Assembly: GCA_000403215.2 (NCBI GenBank)
Contig: KE159564.1
Span: 37,105 to 101,104 of the forward strand
Length of the DNA stretch: 64,000 nt
Direction of reading: 5' to 3'
Source: Lachnospiraceae bacterium A4
Lineage (GTDB): Bacteria > Bacillota > Clostridia > Lachnospirales > Lachnospiraceae
Both the position numbers and the translations under genes were made by a program. Below, piece after piece: positions 15,231 to 25,174 of the stretch (position 1 is the stretch's first letter; each line of letters begins with the position of its first letter). Below the pieces are notes generated by a model that saw only the letters and a list, made by a program, of their open reading frames with translations, ran no database searches and was not told the DNA's origin.

Positions 15231-16313
15231 ATGTCAGAGCAGACAATCATTTCAAACCAACATGCAGACCAAACCCGGCATAAAGCCAATGTCCCCGCCA
15301 TAAGACGTTTTAATATGGGGGAATACTACAGCAGACAATTCCCCCACGATGTTGAGAACTTCAAAAAAACCGGCCGGCTGAAATCGGGATACTCCAACCT
15401 TGATGCCATCACCAACCTGTATCCCGGCCTCTATGTTATTGGCGCAATCTCGTCTCTAGGAAAAACAACCTTCATTCACCAGATGTGTGACCAGATGGCA
15501 GAAGCAGGAACTCATATCCTGTTTTTCAGTCTGGAACAGTCCGCGCTGGAACTTGCATCAAAAAGTATCGCCCGGACCATTGCCATGGAGAATACGGCAG
15601 ACGGCTTATCCTCCCTGCAGGTCAGGAGAGCCGACCTGTCCCTCCCTCACATAGCATCTGCCATTGAAAGGTGTAGGAACTATTCCGACAAAATGACAGT
15701 AATCGAATGCAGCTTTCGTGCAACCATCGATGACATTGTCGGTGCAGTTACGGGATACATCCAGACAAACAAGGTCAGACCCGTAGTAGTGGTTGATTAT
15801 CTCCAGGTCATACAGTCCCCTTCGGAAAACCGTATGACGACAAGAGACACGGTAGACTATCATGTAAAACGGCTTAAGGAACTGCAGGCAGACCATCAGA
15901 TAACAATGATTGTAATTTCTTCCCTGAACAGGCAGAATTACATGGCCGCGATAGACTTCGAGTCCTTCAAGGAAAGCGGCGGGATCGAGTATACGGCGGA
16001 TGTGCTGTGGGGACTGCAACTCCAGTGCATTCATGAAAAGCTGTTTTCCCAGACAAACGGGATCAATGAAAAAAGGCAGCGGATCAGGGAAGCCAAACGA
16101 TCGGTTCCGAGAAAAGTCGAGCTTGTCTGTCTCAAAAACCGCTTTGGTATCAGCAGCTACTCATGTCTTTTTGATTATTATACAAAATATGACTGGTTCA
16201 AACCGGTTCCACCCATTCTTAAGCCTGATGATATTGAAGAAAGCAATAACGACACTGATGGCTGGATGACCATTCCAAAAGGTGTTGAAAATGAACTTCC
16301 GTGGGACATATAG
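15231..16313 (+). CDS. DnaB-type replicative helicase (C-terminal domain only)
   Basis: 360 aa from the ATG at 15231 with TTGGAGG in front; a TTG at 15216 lies inside that site. A RecA-fold ATPase of the DnaB C-terminal class: LKSGYSNLDAITNLYPGLYVI, Walker A in SLGKTTF, FFSLEQS, Walker B in VVVVDYLQVI, and SSLNRQNY. The DnaB N-terminal domain, which binds primase and loader, is absent; a short N-terminal extension replaces it. It probably unwinds the element's origin together with the initiator and the TOPRIM protein encoded next. Plasmid and phage helicases often have this reduced form. Neighbouring gene order supports an autonomous replication module. Confidence 0.85.
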   Translation: MSEQTIISNQHADQTRHKANVPAIRRFNMGEYYSRQFPHDVENFKKTGRLKSGYSNLDAITNLYPGLYVIGAISSLGKTTFIHQMCDQMAEAGTHILFFSLEQSALELASKSIARTIAMENTADGLSSLQVRRADLSLPHIASAIERCRNYSDKMTVIECSFRATIDDIVGAVTGYIQTNKVRPVVVVDYLQVIQSPSENRMTTRDTVDYHVKRLKELQADHQITMIVISSLNRQNYMAAIDFESFKESGGIEYTADVLWGLQLQCIHEKLFSQTNGINEKRQRIREAKRSVPRKVELVCLKNRFGISSYSCLFDYYTKYDWFKPVPPILKPDDIEESNNDTDGWMTIPKGVENELPWDI

Positions 16314-16359
16314 TATAAACTGTTTACTTTAATGCCCCTTGTATCAGAGGTAACCATCC

Positions 16360-17226
16360 ATGAACAATAGTGTTTCAAAATCACAGATTCATACCGCAAG
16401 ACAAACAGATTTGTACACATTTTTGTTAAAATACCATGCTTCTAACTTCATCCGTGAAGGAAACAGTCTCCGTCCAAAAGATAACCACAGCATCTCAATA
16501 AAGAATGGCTACTGTGGCTACAGGGACTTTTCCAACGATGAAACTGGCAATTCCATCGAATATCTGACAAGACATATGGGGTATACATTTGTAACAGCAG
16601 TACAGGCACTGGCAGGGGAATCCACGGAGAAATGTCCCCAGAACAGTCAGCTAGACAAAATAAAGTCCGTTCCGCCCCGTTTTCCCATCCCTGTGGACGG
16701 GACATACAAGAATCTTTTTGCATTCCTTACAAACCGCGGCATACCGGCAGGAACAATCCGGATGCTTATTTCACAAAAGATTCTGTATCAGGAAAGAGAA
16801 CGAAACAACATTGTATTCATCAATGCGGAAAGAGATTTCGCAGAACTTCGCGGAACTTACACTTATGGAAAACCTTTCCACGGAATAGTTCCTGACTGCA
16901 GAAATGATGGTTTCTGGTGGTTTAGGACTTCCAGGGCTGCATGCAAAGCTTACATATGTGAGGCTGCCGTTGATGCCATCAGTCTCTTCGAATTACACAG
17001 GCTACGGGGAACCAATGAACCTGCCTACTATATCAGCATAGCAGGTGCGGCAAAGCAGACAGCCATTGGCAGGCTAAGAGGTTCAACCCTGAGTCTGATT
17101 TTGGCCGTGGACAATGATGCCGCCGGACAGCAGTGCCGAGACAGGAATCCGGATTTGGAATACATCCTGCCGAAGCATAAAGACTGGAACGATGACCTGC
17201 AGACACTACAAGGATATACACATTAA
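16360..17226 (+). CDS. DUF3991/TOPRIM primase-like protein
   Basis: 288 aa. The N-terminal region (about 1-85) with CGYRDFSNDETGNSIEYLTRHMG is the DUF3991/CHC2-like part of element primases, although the usual zinc-binding cysteines are not evident. The C-terminal region is a TOPRIM domain: AYICEAAVDAISLFEL (catalytic Glu region) and LILAVDNDAAGQ (the DxD), followed by PKHKDWNDDLQ, typical of these proteins. Primases of this type make RNA primers on the lagging strand. It follows the helicase by 46 bp, probably in one transcript. Confidence 0.8.
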   Translation: MNNSVSKSQIHTARQTDLYTFLLKYHASNFIREGNSLRPKDNHSISIKNGYCGYRDFSNDETGNSIEYLTRHMGYTFVTAVQALAGESTEKCPQNSQLDKIKSVPPRFPIPVDGTYKNLFAFLTNRGIPAGTIRMLISQKILYQERERNNIVFINAERDFAELRGTYTYGKPFHGIVPDCRNDGFWWFRTSRAACKAYICEAAVDAISLFELHRLRGTNEPAYYISIAGAAKQTAIGRLRGSTLSLILAVDNDAAGQQCRDRNPDLEYILPKHKDWNDDLQTLQGYTH

Positions 17227-17291
17227 ATTCCGTTTTTTCATCATTTCCGTAGTACATTGACCGCATTTCTCTGCGAATTAGGCCTTATGGC

Positions 17292-17341
17292 AAAAAAACA
17301 TCCCTGACAGATATGATTTGTTTATACCTGTCAGGAATGTT
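17292..17341 (-). terminator. Intrinsic terminator on the minus strand
   Basis: ACATCCCTGACAG (17298-17310) pairs with CTGTCAGGAATGT (17328-17340) with one mismatch. The seven A at 17292-17298 give a T-run on the minus strand. It would end the transcript of the truncated Rpn gene. Confidence 0.7.
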
Positions 17342-17429
17342 ATCACCTGTCTGTATCAAAATGTAAAAAGCCATTCCCACCCTGATTCTTTAATTTCCCC
17401 ATTTCACCGTCCAAGTCACAATCTAACCG

Positions 17430-17803
17430 CTATACTGGCTGCAGCAATTCCTTCTGCAGTTCTTCAACCTCTTCAACGGTAAGTCCGGTTCCTTCTGCAA
17501 TTTCCTCGATAGAAAGCCTGCCCATCCTTAAAAATCTTTTTGCCGTCCCTATTTTGATAATATTTTCAGCCTCATATCTCTCGCTTTCCACATAAGACCT
17601 GAGCACTTCCTGCTCGTCATACAGTTCCATTAACATATCCACTACCTCCTTCTCCCGGCTGGAGAGATATTCCTTCAAAACATTTCTTTCCTTGCATATC
17701 CGTATTGCTTCCTGCACCGCTTCCCTTGTCCTGCCGTGTATTGCCACCTGTTCATTGCATACCTTGGTAAAAACTACATACTGGTTAATATAGCAGGCTT
17801 AAT
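17430..17803 (-). pseudogene. Rpn/PD-(D/E)XK nuclease family protein, N-terminus lost
   Basis: The frame runs from just after a TAA at about 17803: ACYINQYVVFTKVCNEQVAIHG, then TREAVQEAIRICKERNVLKEYLSSREKEVVDMLMELYD and the usual C-terminal helix LSIEEIAEGTGLTVEEVEELQ. This is the last third of Rpn (recombination-promoting nuclease / putative transposase) proteins, which are about 280-320 aa with a PD-(D/E)XK nuclease at the front. That domain is absent. A GTG at 17747 could start a 105-aa product but without nuclease residues. A terminator follows. Confidence 0.75.
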
Positions 17804-17911
17804 ATAGAACATTCTGACTTACGTACAGCAGACGGTCGTGAAAAATATACTGAATCCATACCTGTCACAGCTGTTTCCATTATAAAACCAGGCACCGAAT
17901 AACGCTATATA

Positions 17912-19261
17912 CTAATTTTTGTCTTTTGCCTGCTGTTCTTTCCATTTCTTAAATTCTAAAAATTCCTGATAGTCTTTATCATCTATTTCAATGGAATGCT
18001 TTGGCGTTGCGTCATCAATAAACAATTTACCGGGTGTCTGGATTTGCGACAGCGCTTCAATGTTTTCGTGCGTATAGATGTTTTCATCAATCCGTTGCTG
18101 ATGTCCAGCCATCATAGAAACCACAAGTGAATTATTCCCATTTGCTGTATTGGCATACGTAATAAATGTATGCCGGAGACTATGCAGACATAAACCCTTA
18201 TATATACCTGTCTTCCCTCGTTGTACACATCTGTCAATATCCAGAAAATTGCATAATGTTTTGAAACCAACTTCCATTGTCGAATTGCTTCTCGCCCTAT
18301 ACGGCTTCCTAAACACCGGGTACAATAAATCGTCTTTATTCTCTTTACAATATGTTGCAGTCCTCTGCTGCATGTCAATCACGCATTCCTTGGCAATATC
18401 AGATAGATAAATAATTCTCTGCTTTTTATTTTTGGGAACTTTGTAGTATTCTTCTATACCACCTCCGTCTTCATCAGCAAATCGTCTCCCCATGGACCTT
18501 TTAATTGTTATAATACTCTTCTCCATATTAATATCAGAATTTTGCAATGCTGCAAACTCCTGCGCCCTTAATCCCGTTTCCAACAGAAATACGGCAACAA
18601 CGTCATACTGGCTATTATGCAGATGGCTGCGCCACTCATTATGAAACTTTATGACATCCTCCTTCGAAAATATTTCTTTTTTCTGCTCCTCCTTTTCCTG
18701 TCTTTCCCTGCTATACTCATCAACAACTTCTTTTTTGGGCACCGCCTGAGATGCATAGTCCTCCGGTATCAGGGATCGGTTCACCAAATCTTTACATAGT
18801 CTACGGCAGAGCTGAACGGGAAGAGAGCACGTCTTTTTGCTGTATTTCTGTCCGATTTCATCATAGTAATCCTGAAAAGCCCTGACAGAAAGATTATGCA
18901 GCTGAAATTTCGATATTCTGTACGGATAAAAATATCTTTCCATATTTTTATAATAGGAATAATAGCCACTGTCCGTAATAGTTCCCTTGACTTTGTTTTC
19001 CATATATTCTGTCATATATTCCCCGAACAACTTCGTTTTCTTAAAATTTGCATCATTGCCATGATTCCTATATTCCTTCTCCCAAGCCTGCATAGCCATA
19101 ATTGCTGCTGAACGTGCCTCTTTTTCTGTCGCCCCCCTTCTCATAAATCTTTTCGGCTTCAGTGTTTTAGGATTGATCAGGTTAGACTGTATCACACATT
19201 CATATTTTCCTTGTGCTATTTTTCTACATGACCCTTCTCCATTATCTTTTCTCGTTCTCAA
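17912..19261 (-). CDS. Tyrosine integrase of the mobile element
   Basis: 449 aa from a TTG at 19261, preceded by GGAAGGAG; the frame reaches a GTG at 19306. It has an AP2-like/arm-binding N-terminus (GSCRKIAQGKYECVIQSNLINPKT), a SAM-like core-binding domain (about 85-180) and the catalytic domain with Arg in TGLRAQEFAAL, His-x-x-Arg in LHSLRHTF, AGHQQ, and the Tyr in ENIYTHENI. All active-site residues are present. It is of the Tn916/ICE type that integrates and excises elements. It lies at the right edge of the foreign DNA, transcribed inward, with core genes starting 250 bp away, so the attachment site should lie between 19307 and 19552. Confidence 0.9.
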   Translation of the reverse strand: MRTRKDNGEGSCRKIAQGKYECVIQSNLINPKTLKPKRFMRRGATEKEARSAAIMAMQAWEKEYRNHGNDANFKKTKLFGEYMTEYMENKVKGTITDSGYYSYYKNMERYFYPYRISKFQLHNLSVRAFQDYYDEIGQKYSKKTCSLPVQLCRRLCKDLVNRSLIPEDYASQAVPKKEVVDEYSRERQEKEEQKKEIFSKEDVIKFHNEWRSHLHNSQYDVVAVFLLETGLRAQEFAALQNSDINMEKSIITIKRSMGRRFADEDGGGIEEYYKVPKNKKQRIIYLSDIAKECVIDMQQRTATYCKENKDDLLYPVFRKPYRARSNSTMEVGFKTLCNFLDIDRCVQRGKTGIYKGLCLHSLRHTFITYANTANGNNSLVVSMMAGHQQRIDENIYTHENIEALSQIQTPGKLFIDDATPKHSIEIDDKDYQEFLEFKKWKEQQAKDKN

Positions 19262-19388
19262 TAATATGCTCCTTCCCTCTGTAGTAGAATAAACTCCCTT
19301 AGTCACTATATATCTGATGTTACGGCAGAAACAAAGAAGATTCCGAAAGGCTATTTAACGCCACTTCCCAAAACATACATCTATCAGT

Positions 19389-19453
19389 TTATGATAGTTT
19401 TCAGAATTTTCCATTTATGATATTATGATATATGTTTATGATATTTTTGTCAA
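19389..19453 (-). promoter_or_regulatory. Integrase promoter with four TTATGATA repeats
   Basis: On the minus strand TTGACA (19453-19448), 17 nt, TATCAT (19430-19425). The octamer TTATGATA occurs on the plus strand at 19389, 19415, 19423 and 19436, one copy covering the -10 box. One copy is also part of the dyad CTATCA-GTTTA-TGATAG (19381-19397). These look like binding sites for a regulator or an excisionase at the element's end. Confidence 0.65.
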
Positions 19454-19465
19454 CTTTAGGGATAT

Positions 19466-19508
19466 CAAAAAGGGATATTGAAGAAACCATACTCCTTCAA
19501 TACCCCTT
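19466..19508 (-). terminator. Intrinsic terminator of tpiA
   Basis: A 14-bp stem, AAGGGATATTGAAG (19470-19483) with CTTCAATACCCCTT (19495-19508), one G-T pair, and five T on the minus strand. It lies 45 bp after the tpiA stop and marks the start of core DNA. Confidence 0.8.
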
Positions 19509-19551
19509 ATTTCAGGCATTTTCCAACTATCAGATTTTTGCCGTTTCCCTA

Positions 19552-20301
19552 TTATTTATAATTCACGATCTTCCCGAAATCAGCCTTTAAGCTTGCGCCG
19601 CCTACCAGTCCGCCGTCAATGTCAGGCTGTGCGAAAAGCTCTGCTGCATTTGCTGCATTGACAGATCCGCCATACTGAATGCGCACTGCCTCTGCGGTTG
19701 CGGCATCATAGATCTCTGCGATGCAATCGCGAATGCCCTTGCAAACCTCCTGTGCCTGTTCTGTTGTAGCGGTCTTGCCTGTGCCGATCGCCCAGATTGG
19801 CTCATATGCGATCACCAGCTTCTTTACTTGATCTGCTGTGATGCCTACTAAATCCGACTTAATCTGAAGTCTGATCCAATCCATTGTAACGCCCATCTCT
19901 CTCTGTTCAAGAGATTCACCGCAGCAAAGGATTGGTGTCAAACCATGCTCAAATGCTTTGGCAACCTTTTTGTTGAGGAATGCATCGTCCTCCTTAAAGT
20001 AGTCACGGCGCTCAGAGTGTCCGATAATAACATATTTTACGCCAGCGTCCACCAGCATTCCCGGTGCGATCTCACCTGTGAAAGCGCCCTTTTCCTCGAT
20101 GTACATGTTCTCAGCGCCAACCTCAACATTTGTCCCCTTCACAGCTTCCACAACTGGAACGATATCAATTGCCGGCACGCAGTATACGACATCAACGTCC
20201 TCTGACTTTACCAAGTCTTTTAATTCCTCAACCAACTTAACCGCCTCACTGGGTGTCATATTCATCTTCCAGTTTCCGGCTACAATCTTTCTTCTTGCCA
20301 T
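19552..20301 (-). CDS. tpiA: Triosephosphate isomerase
   Basis: 249 aa, the normal length. It interconverts dihydroxyacetone phosphate and glyceraldehyde-3-phosphate in the cytosol. Visible residues: GNWKMN (Lys), the catalytic His in IIGHSERR, the catalytic Glu in [14 protein letters not shown] with loop 6, and the C-terminal phosphate loop YGGSV and GGLVGGASL. It is the last gene of gap-pgk-tpiA, 94 bp after pgk. Its terminator is the first core feature beside the integrated element. Confidence 0.97.
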   Translation of the reverse strand: MARRKIVAGNWKMNMTPSEAVKLVEELKDLVKSEDVDVVYCVPAIDIVPVVEAVKGTNVEVGAENMYIEEKGAFTGEIAPGMLVDAGVKYVIIGHSERRDYFKEDDAFLNKKVAKAFEHGLTPILCCGESLEQREMGVTMDWIRLQIKSDLVGITADQVKKLVIAYEPIWAIGTGKTATTEQAQEVCKGIRDCIAEIYDAATAEAVRIQYGGSVNAANAAELFAQPDIDGGLVGGASLKADFGKIVNYK

Positions 20302-20395
20302 TTTCTCTTTTCTCCTTACCGATTCTACACTGTCTTATGATTAAAACACTTTCGTTATCTGCACAATCCACAAAGAATGCGCCAGCATTACGAAA

Positions 20396-21619
20396 TTACT
20401 TGTCATCTGCTGCAACAACACCCGGAAGCTCTTTGCCCTCTAAGAACTCAAGGGAAGCGCCGCCGCCTGTAGAGATGTGGCTCATCTTATCAGCAAAGCC
20501 TAACTGGTTTACTGCCGCTGCGGAATCGCCGCCGCCGATGATTGTGGTAGCCTCTGTCTCAGCAAGTGCCTTTGCTACTGCGATGGTTCCCTTTGCCAGT
20601 GTAGGATTTTCAAATACGCCCATCGGCCCGTTCCATACCACAGTCTTTGCTGATTTTACAGCATCTGCAAAAAGTTCTGCGGTCTTAGTACCGATATCAA
20701 GCCCCTCCTTGCCTGCTGGAATCTTATCTGCATCTACCACCTCTACTGCGATCTCTGCGTCAATCGGATTTGGGAAGCCGTCTGCAATCGTGGTATCAAT
20801 CGGAAGAAGAAGCTTCTTGCCAAGGCTCTCAGCCTTTGCCATCATTTCTTTGCAGTAGTCAAGCTTCTCATCGTCCACTAAAGAGTTTCCAATCTCATAG
20901 CCCTTTGCCTTTAAGAATGTAAATGCCATGCCGCCGCCGATGATCAATGTATCACACTTCTCTAACAGATTGTTGATAACGTTTAACTTGTCAGCAACCT
21001 TCGCACCGCCAAGAATCGCTACAAATGGTCTTACAGGATTTTCTACCGCATTGCCAAGGAAGTCAATCTCCTTCTGCATTAAGTAACCAACTGCGTTCTC
21101 TCCGCCTTTTTCTGTGATAAACTTGGTAACGCCCTCAACAGATGCATGTGCTCTGTGAGAAGAACCAAACGCATCACACACATACAGATCTGCAAGATCA
21201 GCGAGCTCTTTGCTGAACTCCTCGCCGTTCTTTGTCTCCTCTTTGCCGCGGAAACGTGTATTCTGCAATAAAACAACATCGCCCTCGTTCATCGCCTCGA
21301 CTGCCGCTGTAGCTGCCTCACCTGTCACGTTGTAATCAGAAATAAAGTTTACTTCTTTTCCAAGCTTCTCAGAGAGTCTCTTTGCAACTGGCGCCAGTGA
21401 TTCGCCTTCGTTTGGCCCATTCTTTACTTTTCCTAAATGAGAGCAGAGAATCACTTTTCCGCCGTCCTTGATCAGCTTATTGATTGTGGGAAGTGCTGCA
21501 ACGATACGTGTCTCGTCTGTAATCTCGCCATTTTTGAGGGGCACATTGAAGTCGCATCTCACAAGCACTCTTTTTCCCTTTGCATTGATATCATCAACTG
21601 ATTTCTTATTTAATCCCAT
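20396..21619 (-). CDS. pgk: Phosphoglycerate kinase
   Basis: 407 aa, usual for the family. It transfers phosphate between 1,3-bisphosphoglycerate and ADP in glycolysis. Seen: the N-terminal substrate site [20 protein letters not shown], the hinge, and the nucleotide-binding C-terminal domain with [22 protein letters not shown] and [11 protein letters not shown]. It lies between gap and tpiA on the same strand. A GC-rich hairpin between gap and pgk may set the relative amounts. Confidence 0.97.
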   Translation of the reverse strand: MGLNKKSVDDINAKGKRVLVRCDFNVPLKNGEITDETRIVAALPTINKLIKDGGKVILCSHLGKVKNGPNEGESLAPVAKRLSEKLGKEVNFISDYNVTGEAATAAVEAMNEGDVVLLQNTRFRGKEETKNGEEFSKELADLADLYVCDAFGSSHRAHASVEGVTKFITEKGGENAVGYLMQKEIDFLGNAVENPVRPFVAILGGAKVADKLNVINNLLEKCDTLIIGGGMAFTFLKAKGYEIGNSLVDDEKLDYCKEMMAKAESLGKKLLLPIDTTIADGFPNPIDAEIAVEVVDADKIPAGKEGLDIGTKTAELFADAVKSAKTVVWNGPMGVFENPTLAKGTIAVAKALAETEATTIIGGGDSAAAVNQLGFADKMSHISTGGGASLEFLEGKELPGVVAADDK

Positions 21620-21680
21620 TTTATTATTCTCCTTTATATCTTTCCTATCATTTTCCCCTGTAAGGGCTGTATATCAAAAC

Positions 21681-21705
21681 GGGCCCGGCCCATAAGACCG
21701 GACCC
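21681..21705 (-). terminator. Hairpin between gap and pgk (partial terminator)
   Basis: GGGCCCGGCC / GACCGGACCC with a 5-nt loop and G-T pairs; four T follow on the minus strand. It may let only part of the gap transcription continue into pgk-tpiA. Confidence 0.6.
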
Positions 21706-21728
21706 TTAAAAGGTCATTTACAAACGAA

Positions 21729-22745
21729 TTATGCTAACTCAGAGAAGTACTTAATTGTTCTTACCATCTGAGATGTGTAGCTGTTCTCGTTGTCATACCA
21801 AGATACAACCTGTACCTCATACTGGTCATCAGAAACCTTGTTCACCATTGTCTGTGTAGCATCGAACAGAGAACCAAATCTCATTCCGATTACATCAGAA
21901 GAAACAATCTCGTCCTCGTTGTATCCGAAAGACTCATTTGCTGCTGCCTTCATAGCGGCATTGATGCCTTCCTTTGTCACATCAGCCTTATTTACTACTG
22001 CTGTGAGGATTGTTGTGGAGCCTGTCGGTGTCGGAACACGCTGTGCAGAACCGATGAGCTTGCCATTCAGTTCAGGAATAACTAGTCCGATTGCCTTTGC
22101 AGCGCCTGTGCTGTTTGGAACGATATTCACTGCTGCTGCTCTGGATCTTCTCAGATCACCCTTTCTCTGAGGTCCGTCAAGTGTCATCTGATCACCTGTG
22201 TAAGCATGGATTGTCACCATGATACCAGACTGAATCGGTGCATACTTGTTGAGTGCGTCTGCCATAGGTGCCAGACAGTTTGTTGTACAAGAAGCTGCTG
22301 AAATGATTGTATCAGATGCCTTCAATGTCTCATGGTTTGTATTGTAAACGATTGTAGGAAGATCGTTTCCAGCCGGAGCAGAGATAACAACCTTGCGTGC
22401 ACCAGCGTTGATATGTGCCTGAGCCTTATCCTTACTTGTATAGAAGCCTGAACACTCTAATACAACGTCAACCTTTAACTCTCCCCAAGGGCAGTTGTTT
22501 GCATCTGGGAAAGCGTAGATCTTAATCTCTTTTCCGTCTACTGTGATCGAATCCTCACCTGCTGTAACCTTGTCCGCCAGCTCATACTTTCCCTGTGAAG
22601 AATCATACTTCAACAAGTGTGCTAACATCTTAGGGCTTGTCAGGTCGTTGATCGCAACTACTTCATATCCCTCTGCATTGAACATCTGTCTGAATGCAAG
22701 ACGGCCAATACGGCCAAAACCATTGATTGCTACTCTTACTGCCAT
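21729..22745 (-). CDS. gap: Glyceraldehyde-3-phosphate dehydrogenase, type I
   Basis: 338 aa. NAD-binding Rossmann start [16 protein letters not shown]; catalytic Cys in [12 protein letters not shown]; catalytic His in the [11 protein letters not shown] region; C-terminal [13 protein letters not shown]. This is the glycolytic NAD-dependent form. First gene of the gap-pgk-tpiA cluster, with AGGAGG directly before the start and its own promoter. Codon use is strongly biased, as expected for a highly expressed gene. Confidence 0.97.
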   Translation of the reverse strand: MAVRVAINGFGRIGRLAFRQMFNAEGYEVVAINDLTSPKMLAHLLKYDSSQGKYELADKVTAGEDSITVDGKEIKIYAFPDANNCPWGELKVDVVLECSGFYTSKDKAQAHINAGARKVVISAPAGNDLPTIVYNTNHETLKASDTIISAASCTTNCLAPMADALNKYAPIQSGIMVTIHAYTGDQMTLDGPQRKGDLRRSRAAAVNIVPNSTGAAKAIGLVIPELNGKLIGSAQRVPTPTGSTTILTAVVNKADVTKEGINAAMKAAANESFGYNEDEIVSSDVIGMRFGSLFDATQTMVNKVSDDQYEVQVVSWYDNENSYTSQMVRTIKYFSELA

Positions 22746-22769
22746 GTTATTTTCCTCCTAAAATAGATA

Positions 22770-22798
22770 ATATTATTTTATCATCCTTATTTTGTCCA
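22770..22798 (-). promoter_or_regulatory. Probable gap promoter
   Basis: TGGACA (22798-22793), 17 nt, TAATAT (22775-22770) on the minus strand, giving a leader of about 20 nt with AGGAGG. The rest of 22800-23080 is very AT-rich and holds no gene; other promoters for gap or for the gene at 23108 may lie there. Confidence 0.45.
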
Positions 22799-23107
22799 CA
22801 AATTACACAGATACCATGTAGTCTTTGCCCCAATTACACTTTTTATACATAGAATCAATGAAAAAAGTCCCGTAATCTGGCAGTTTGTGTAAAATGATTG
22901 ACAAAATTTTATCAACAAATTTATTTTACCTAATTATGGCATAAAATTCAAGACATATTTTGAAAAAAACGCAAAAAGTTCTGTAAAATTTTTGATACTA
23001 AATTTTTATAATATTTTAATATAGGTTTCTATTCAAATCTGTGGTAAAATAAAATTTAGACGAAAAAAATTATTTCAAAACTTATGCATTCAAAGGAGGA
23101 TTCCCGC

Positions 23108-23923
23108 ATGGCAGTCAAAGCCGATTTTCATATGCACACAAATTTTTCCGGAGACAGCAGCGCCCCGATGGAGGACATGCTTCACCGCGCAGTCTCACTG
23201 GGGCTTTCGCACGTCTGTATCACAGAACATTATGATCCTGATTTTGTCTATGCGCCGGGGGAGGAGGCCGTCTTTGAGCTAAACACCGACTCTTATCTGT
23301 ATGAGCTGTTAAGACTCCGCCAAAAATACAAGGACAAAATCACTGTCGGCTTTGGCGTAGAACTTGGCCTGCAGCCTCATCTAAAGCGCCAGCTCGCAGT
23401 GTACGCCAAATCCTACGATTTTGATTTTATTATAGGCTCGTCGCATCTGTGCAACGGAAAAGATCCTTATTATCCTGAATTTTTTGAAGGGCGAAGCGAG
23501 GACGAGGCGCATCACGAGTATTTTCTGTCGGTTCTGGAGTGTGTGAAAACACTCCCGTATTTTGATGTGTATGGCCATCTTGACTATGTAGTGCGGTACG
23601 GCCCCACCTTCAACGAAAAATACGCCTACGCAAAACACGCAGATGTCTTTGATCAAATCCTGACCCACTTAATTGAAAACGAAAAAGGACTGGAAGTCAA
23701 CACCAAAGGATTTTGTATGGGGCTTGGCCAGCCAAATCCATGCGCAGAAATTCTAAAACGCTATCATGAGCTTGGCGGTGAGATCATCACGGTCGGCTCG
23801 GACGCCCACAAGCCCGATGAGATCGCACAGGAGTTTGACCGCGCGCGCAGCCTTTTGCTGGAATGCGGCTTTCGATACTACTGTATCTACCAGTCCCGCG
23901 TACCAGAATATTTAAAGCTATAG
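23108..23923 (+). CDS. PHP-domain phosphatase, histidinol-phosphatase (HisJ/HisK) family
   Basis: 271 aa from the ATG at 23108; the upstream ATG at 23084 is excluded because AAGGAGG, the ribosome site, lies inside its first codons. PHP metal ligands are visible: ADFHMHTNFSGDSSAP near the start, CITEHYDP, IIGSSHLCNG, DVYGHLDYVVRYGP and GSDAHKPDEI at the end. The family removes phosphate from histidinol phosphate; some members act on other phosphates, and no his genes are near, so the substrate is inferred. It ends 1 bp before the convergent mnmA stop. Confidence 0.85.
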   Translation: MAVKADFHMHTNFSGDSSAPMEDMLHRAVSLGLSHVCITEHYDPDFVYAPGEEAVFELNTDSYLYELLRLRQKYKDKITVGFGVELGLQPHLKRQLAVYAKSYDFDFIIGSSHLCNGKDPYYPEFFEGRSEDEAHHEYFLSVLECVKTLPYFDVYGHLDYVVRYGPTFNEKYAYAKHADVFDQILTHLIENEKGLEVNTKGFCMGLGQPNPCAEILKRYHELGGEIITVGSDAHKPDEIAQEFDRARSLLLECGFRYYCIYQSRVPEYLKL

Positions 23924-23924
23924 A

Positions 23925-24998
23925 TTATGGCAGGATTGTCCCGCCGCCAAAGACATAATCCTCCTTGTAGAATACGACAGCCTGTCCGGGCGTGACTGCC
24001 CTGACAGGTTTGTGAAAACTGCACTTTACCTTTCCATCTGCCATTTTTTCGACTGTGCAGGCTTCCCCTGCATGGGAATAGCGGATTTTTGCGATTACCT
24101 CCACAGGTTCTGTGAGCGCTTCGACAGCCATAAAATTCAAATCGTCACACACCAGTGTATCCGTCCATACCTCCTGCCCTTCCCCAATCACCACTTCATT
24201 CGTGTCTGGCCGAAGCTGTGTCACAAACACAGGATGCCCCATCGCAAGGTTCAGCCCTTTGCGCTGGCCCACGGTGTAATGTATGATACCCTTGTGCTGG
24301 CCCAGTATTTCTCCCGATGCTGTCACAAAATTCCCCGGCGCCGGCACACGGTCCCCTGCCTCCTTTTGGACAACGGCTGCGTAATCGTTGTCCGGCACGA
24401 AGCAGATGTCCTGACTGTCTGCTTTATCCGCCACGGGAAGCGACAACTGCCTAGCAAGCTCTCTGATTGCGTCTTTCTCATATTCTCCCACTGGCATCAG
24501 GGTATGCGCAAGCTGGGATTGTGTGAGATTGTAGAGCGCATACGTCTGGTCTTTTTTTGCTGTGACCGAGCTGCGCAATACATATCTGCCATTTTCAAGC
24601 TGCACAATGCGGGCGTAATGCCCCGTTGCGATATAGTCTGCCCCCAGCTCCAGACTCCGCTGTAGCAGCGCTTCCCACTTGACATGGCGGTTGCAGAGTA
24701 TACAGGGATTCGGGGTTTGGCCATGCAGATACGCCTCCACAAAGGGATTGATCACGCACTCCCGAAAGGTCTTTTTAAAGTTCAATACATAATAAGGGAT
24801 TTCCAGTTTCGCCGCGACCCGTCTGGCGTCCTCCACCGCACTCAGCCCGCAGCAGCCTCCATCTTCCTCGGCAGCGCTTTCCTCCTGCCAGATCTGCATC
24901 GTCACGCCGATGACATCATATCCTTGTTCTTTTAATAAATATGCTGCCACTGACGAATCCACTCCGCCTGACATGCCGACCACTACTTTTTTCGCCAT
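23925..24998 (-). CDS. mnmA: tRNA-specific 2-thiouridylase MnmA
   Basis: 357 aa. It puts the 2-thio group on wobble uridine 34 of Lys, Glu and Gln tRNAs. PP-loop ATPase motif GMSGGVDSSVAAYLL at the start; catalytic cysteines in NPCILCNRHVKWE (about 100) and SQDICFVPD (about 200); C-terminal barrel with VGQRKGLNLAMGHP. All are in place. Single-gene unit, convergent with the PHP gene and divergent from the SpoVB-like gene. Confidence 0.96.
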   Translation of the reverse strand: MAKKVVVGMSGGVDSSVAAYLLKEQGYDVIGVTMQIWQEESAAEEDGGCCGLSAVEDARRVAAKLEIPYYVLNFKKTFRECVINPFVEAYLHGQTPNPCILCNRHVKWEALLQRSLELGADYIATGHYARIVQLENGRYVLRSSVTAKKDQTYALYNLTQSQLAHTLMPVGEYEKDAIRELARQLSLPVADKADSQDICFVPDNDYAAVVQKEAGDRVPAPGNFVTASGEILGQHKGIIHYTVGQRKGLNLAMGHPVFVTQLRPDTNEVVIGEGQEVWTDTLVCDDLNFMAVEALTEPVEVIAKIRYSHAGEACTVEKMADGKVKCSFHKPVRAVTPGQAVVFYKEDYVFGGGTILP

Positions 24999-25174
24999 AT
25001 CTGCCTCCTATTCTTTCCTCATTGCACAATTGCAAACTTATACGGTTGCAAGATAGCACGCGCAACACATAATTTGTTAGATGATAGCACGCTGCCCCCC
25101 TTCCTGTCAAGGCAGAGACATATTTATCAAAATTTTCCATACATTATAGAAAGTGAATGTGTTGGAGTCACACT

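Noticed and set aside
19307-19552. tRNA gene as integration target
   Set aside because: No cloverleaf or tRNA 3' end is visible at the element border; only promoter repeats and the tpiA terminator are seen.
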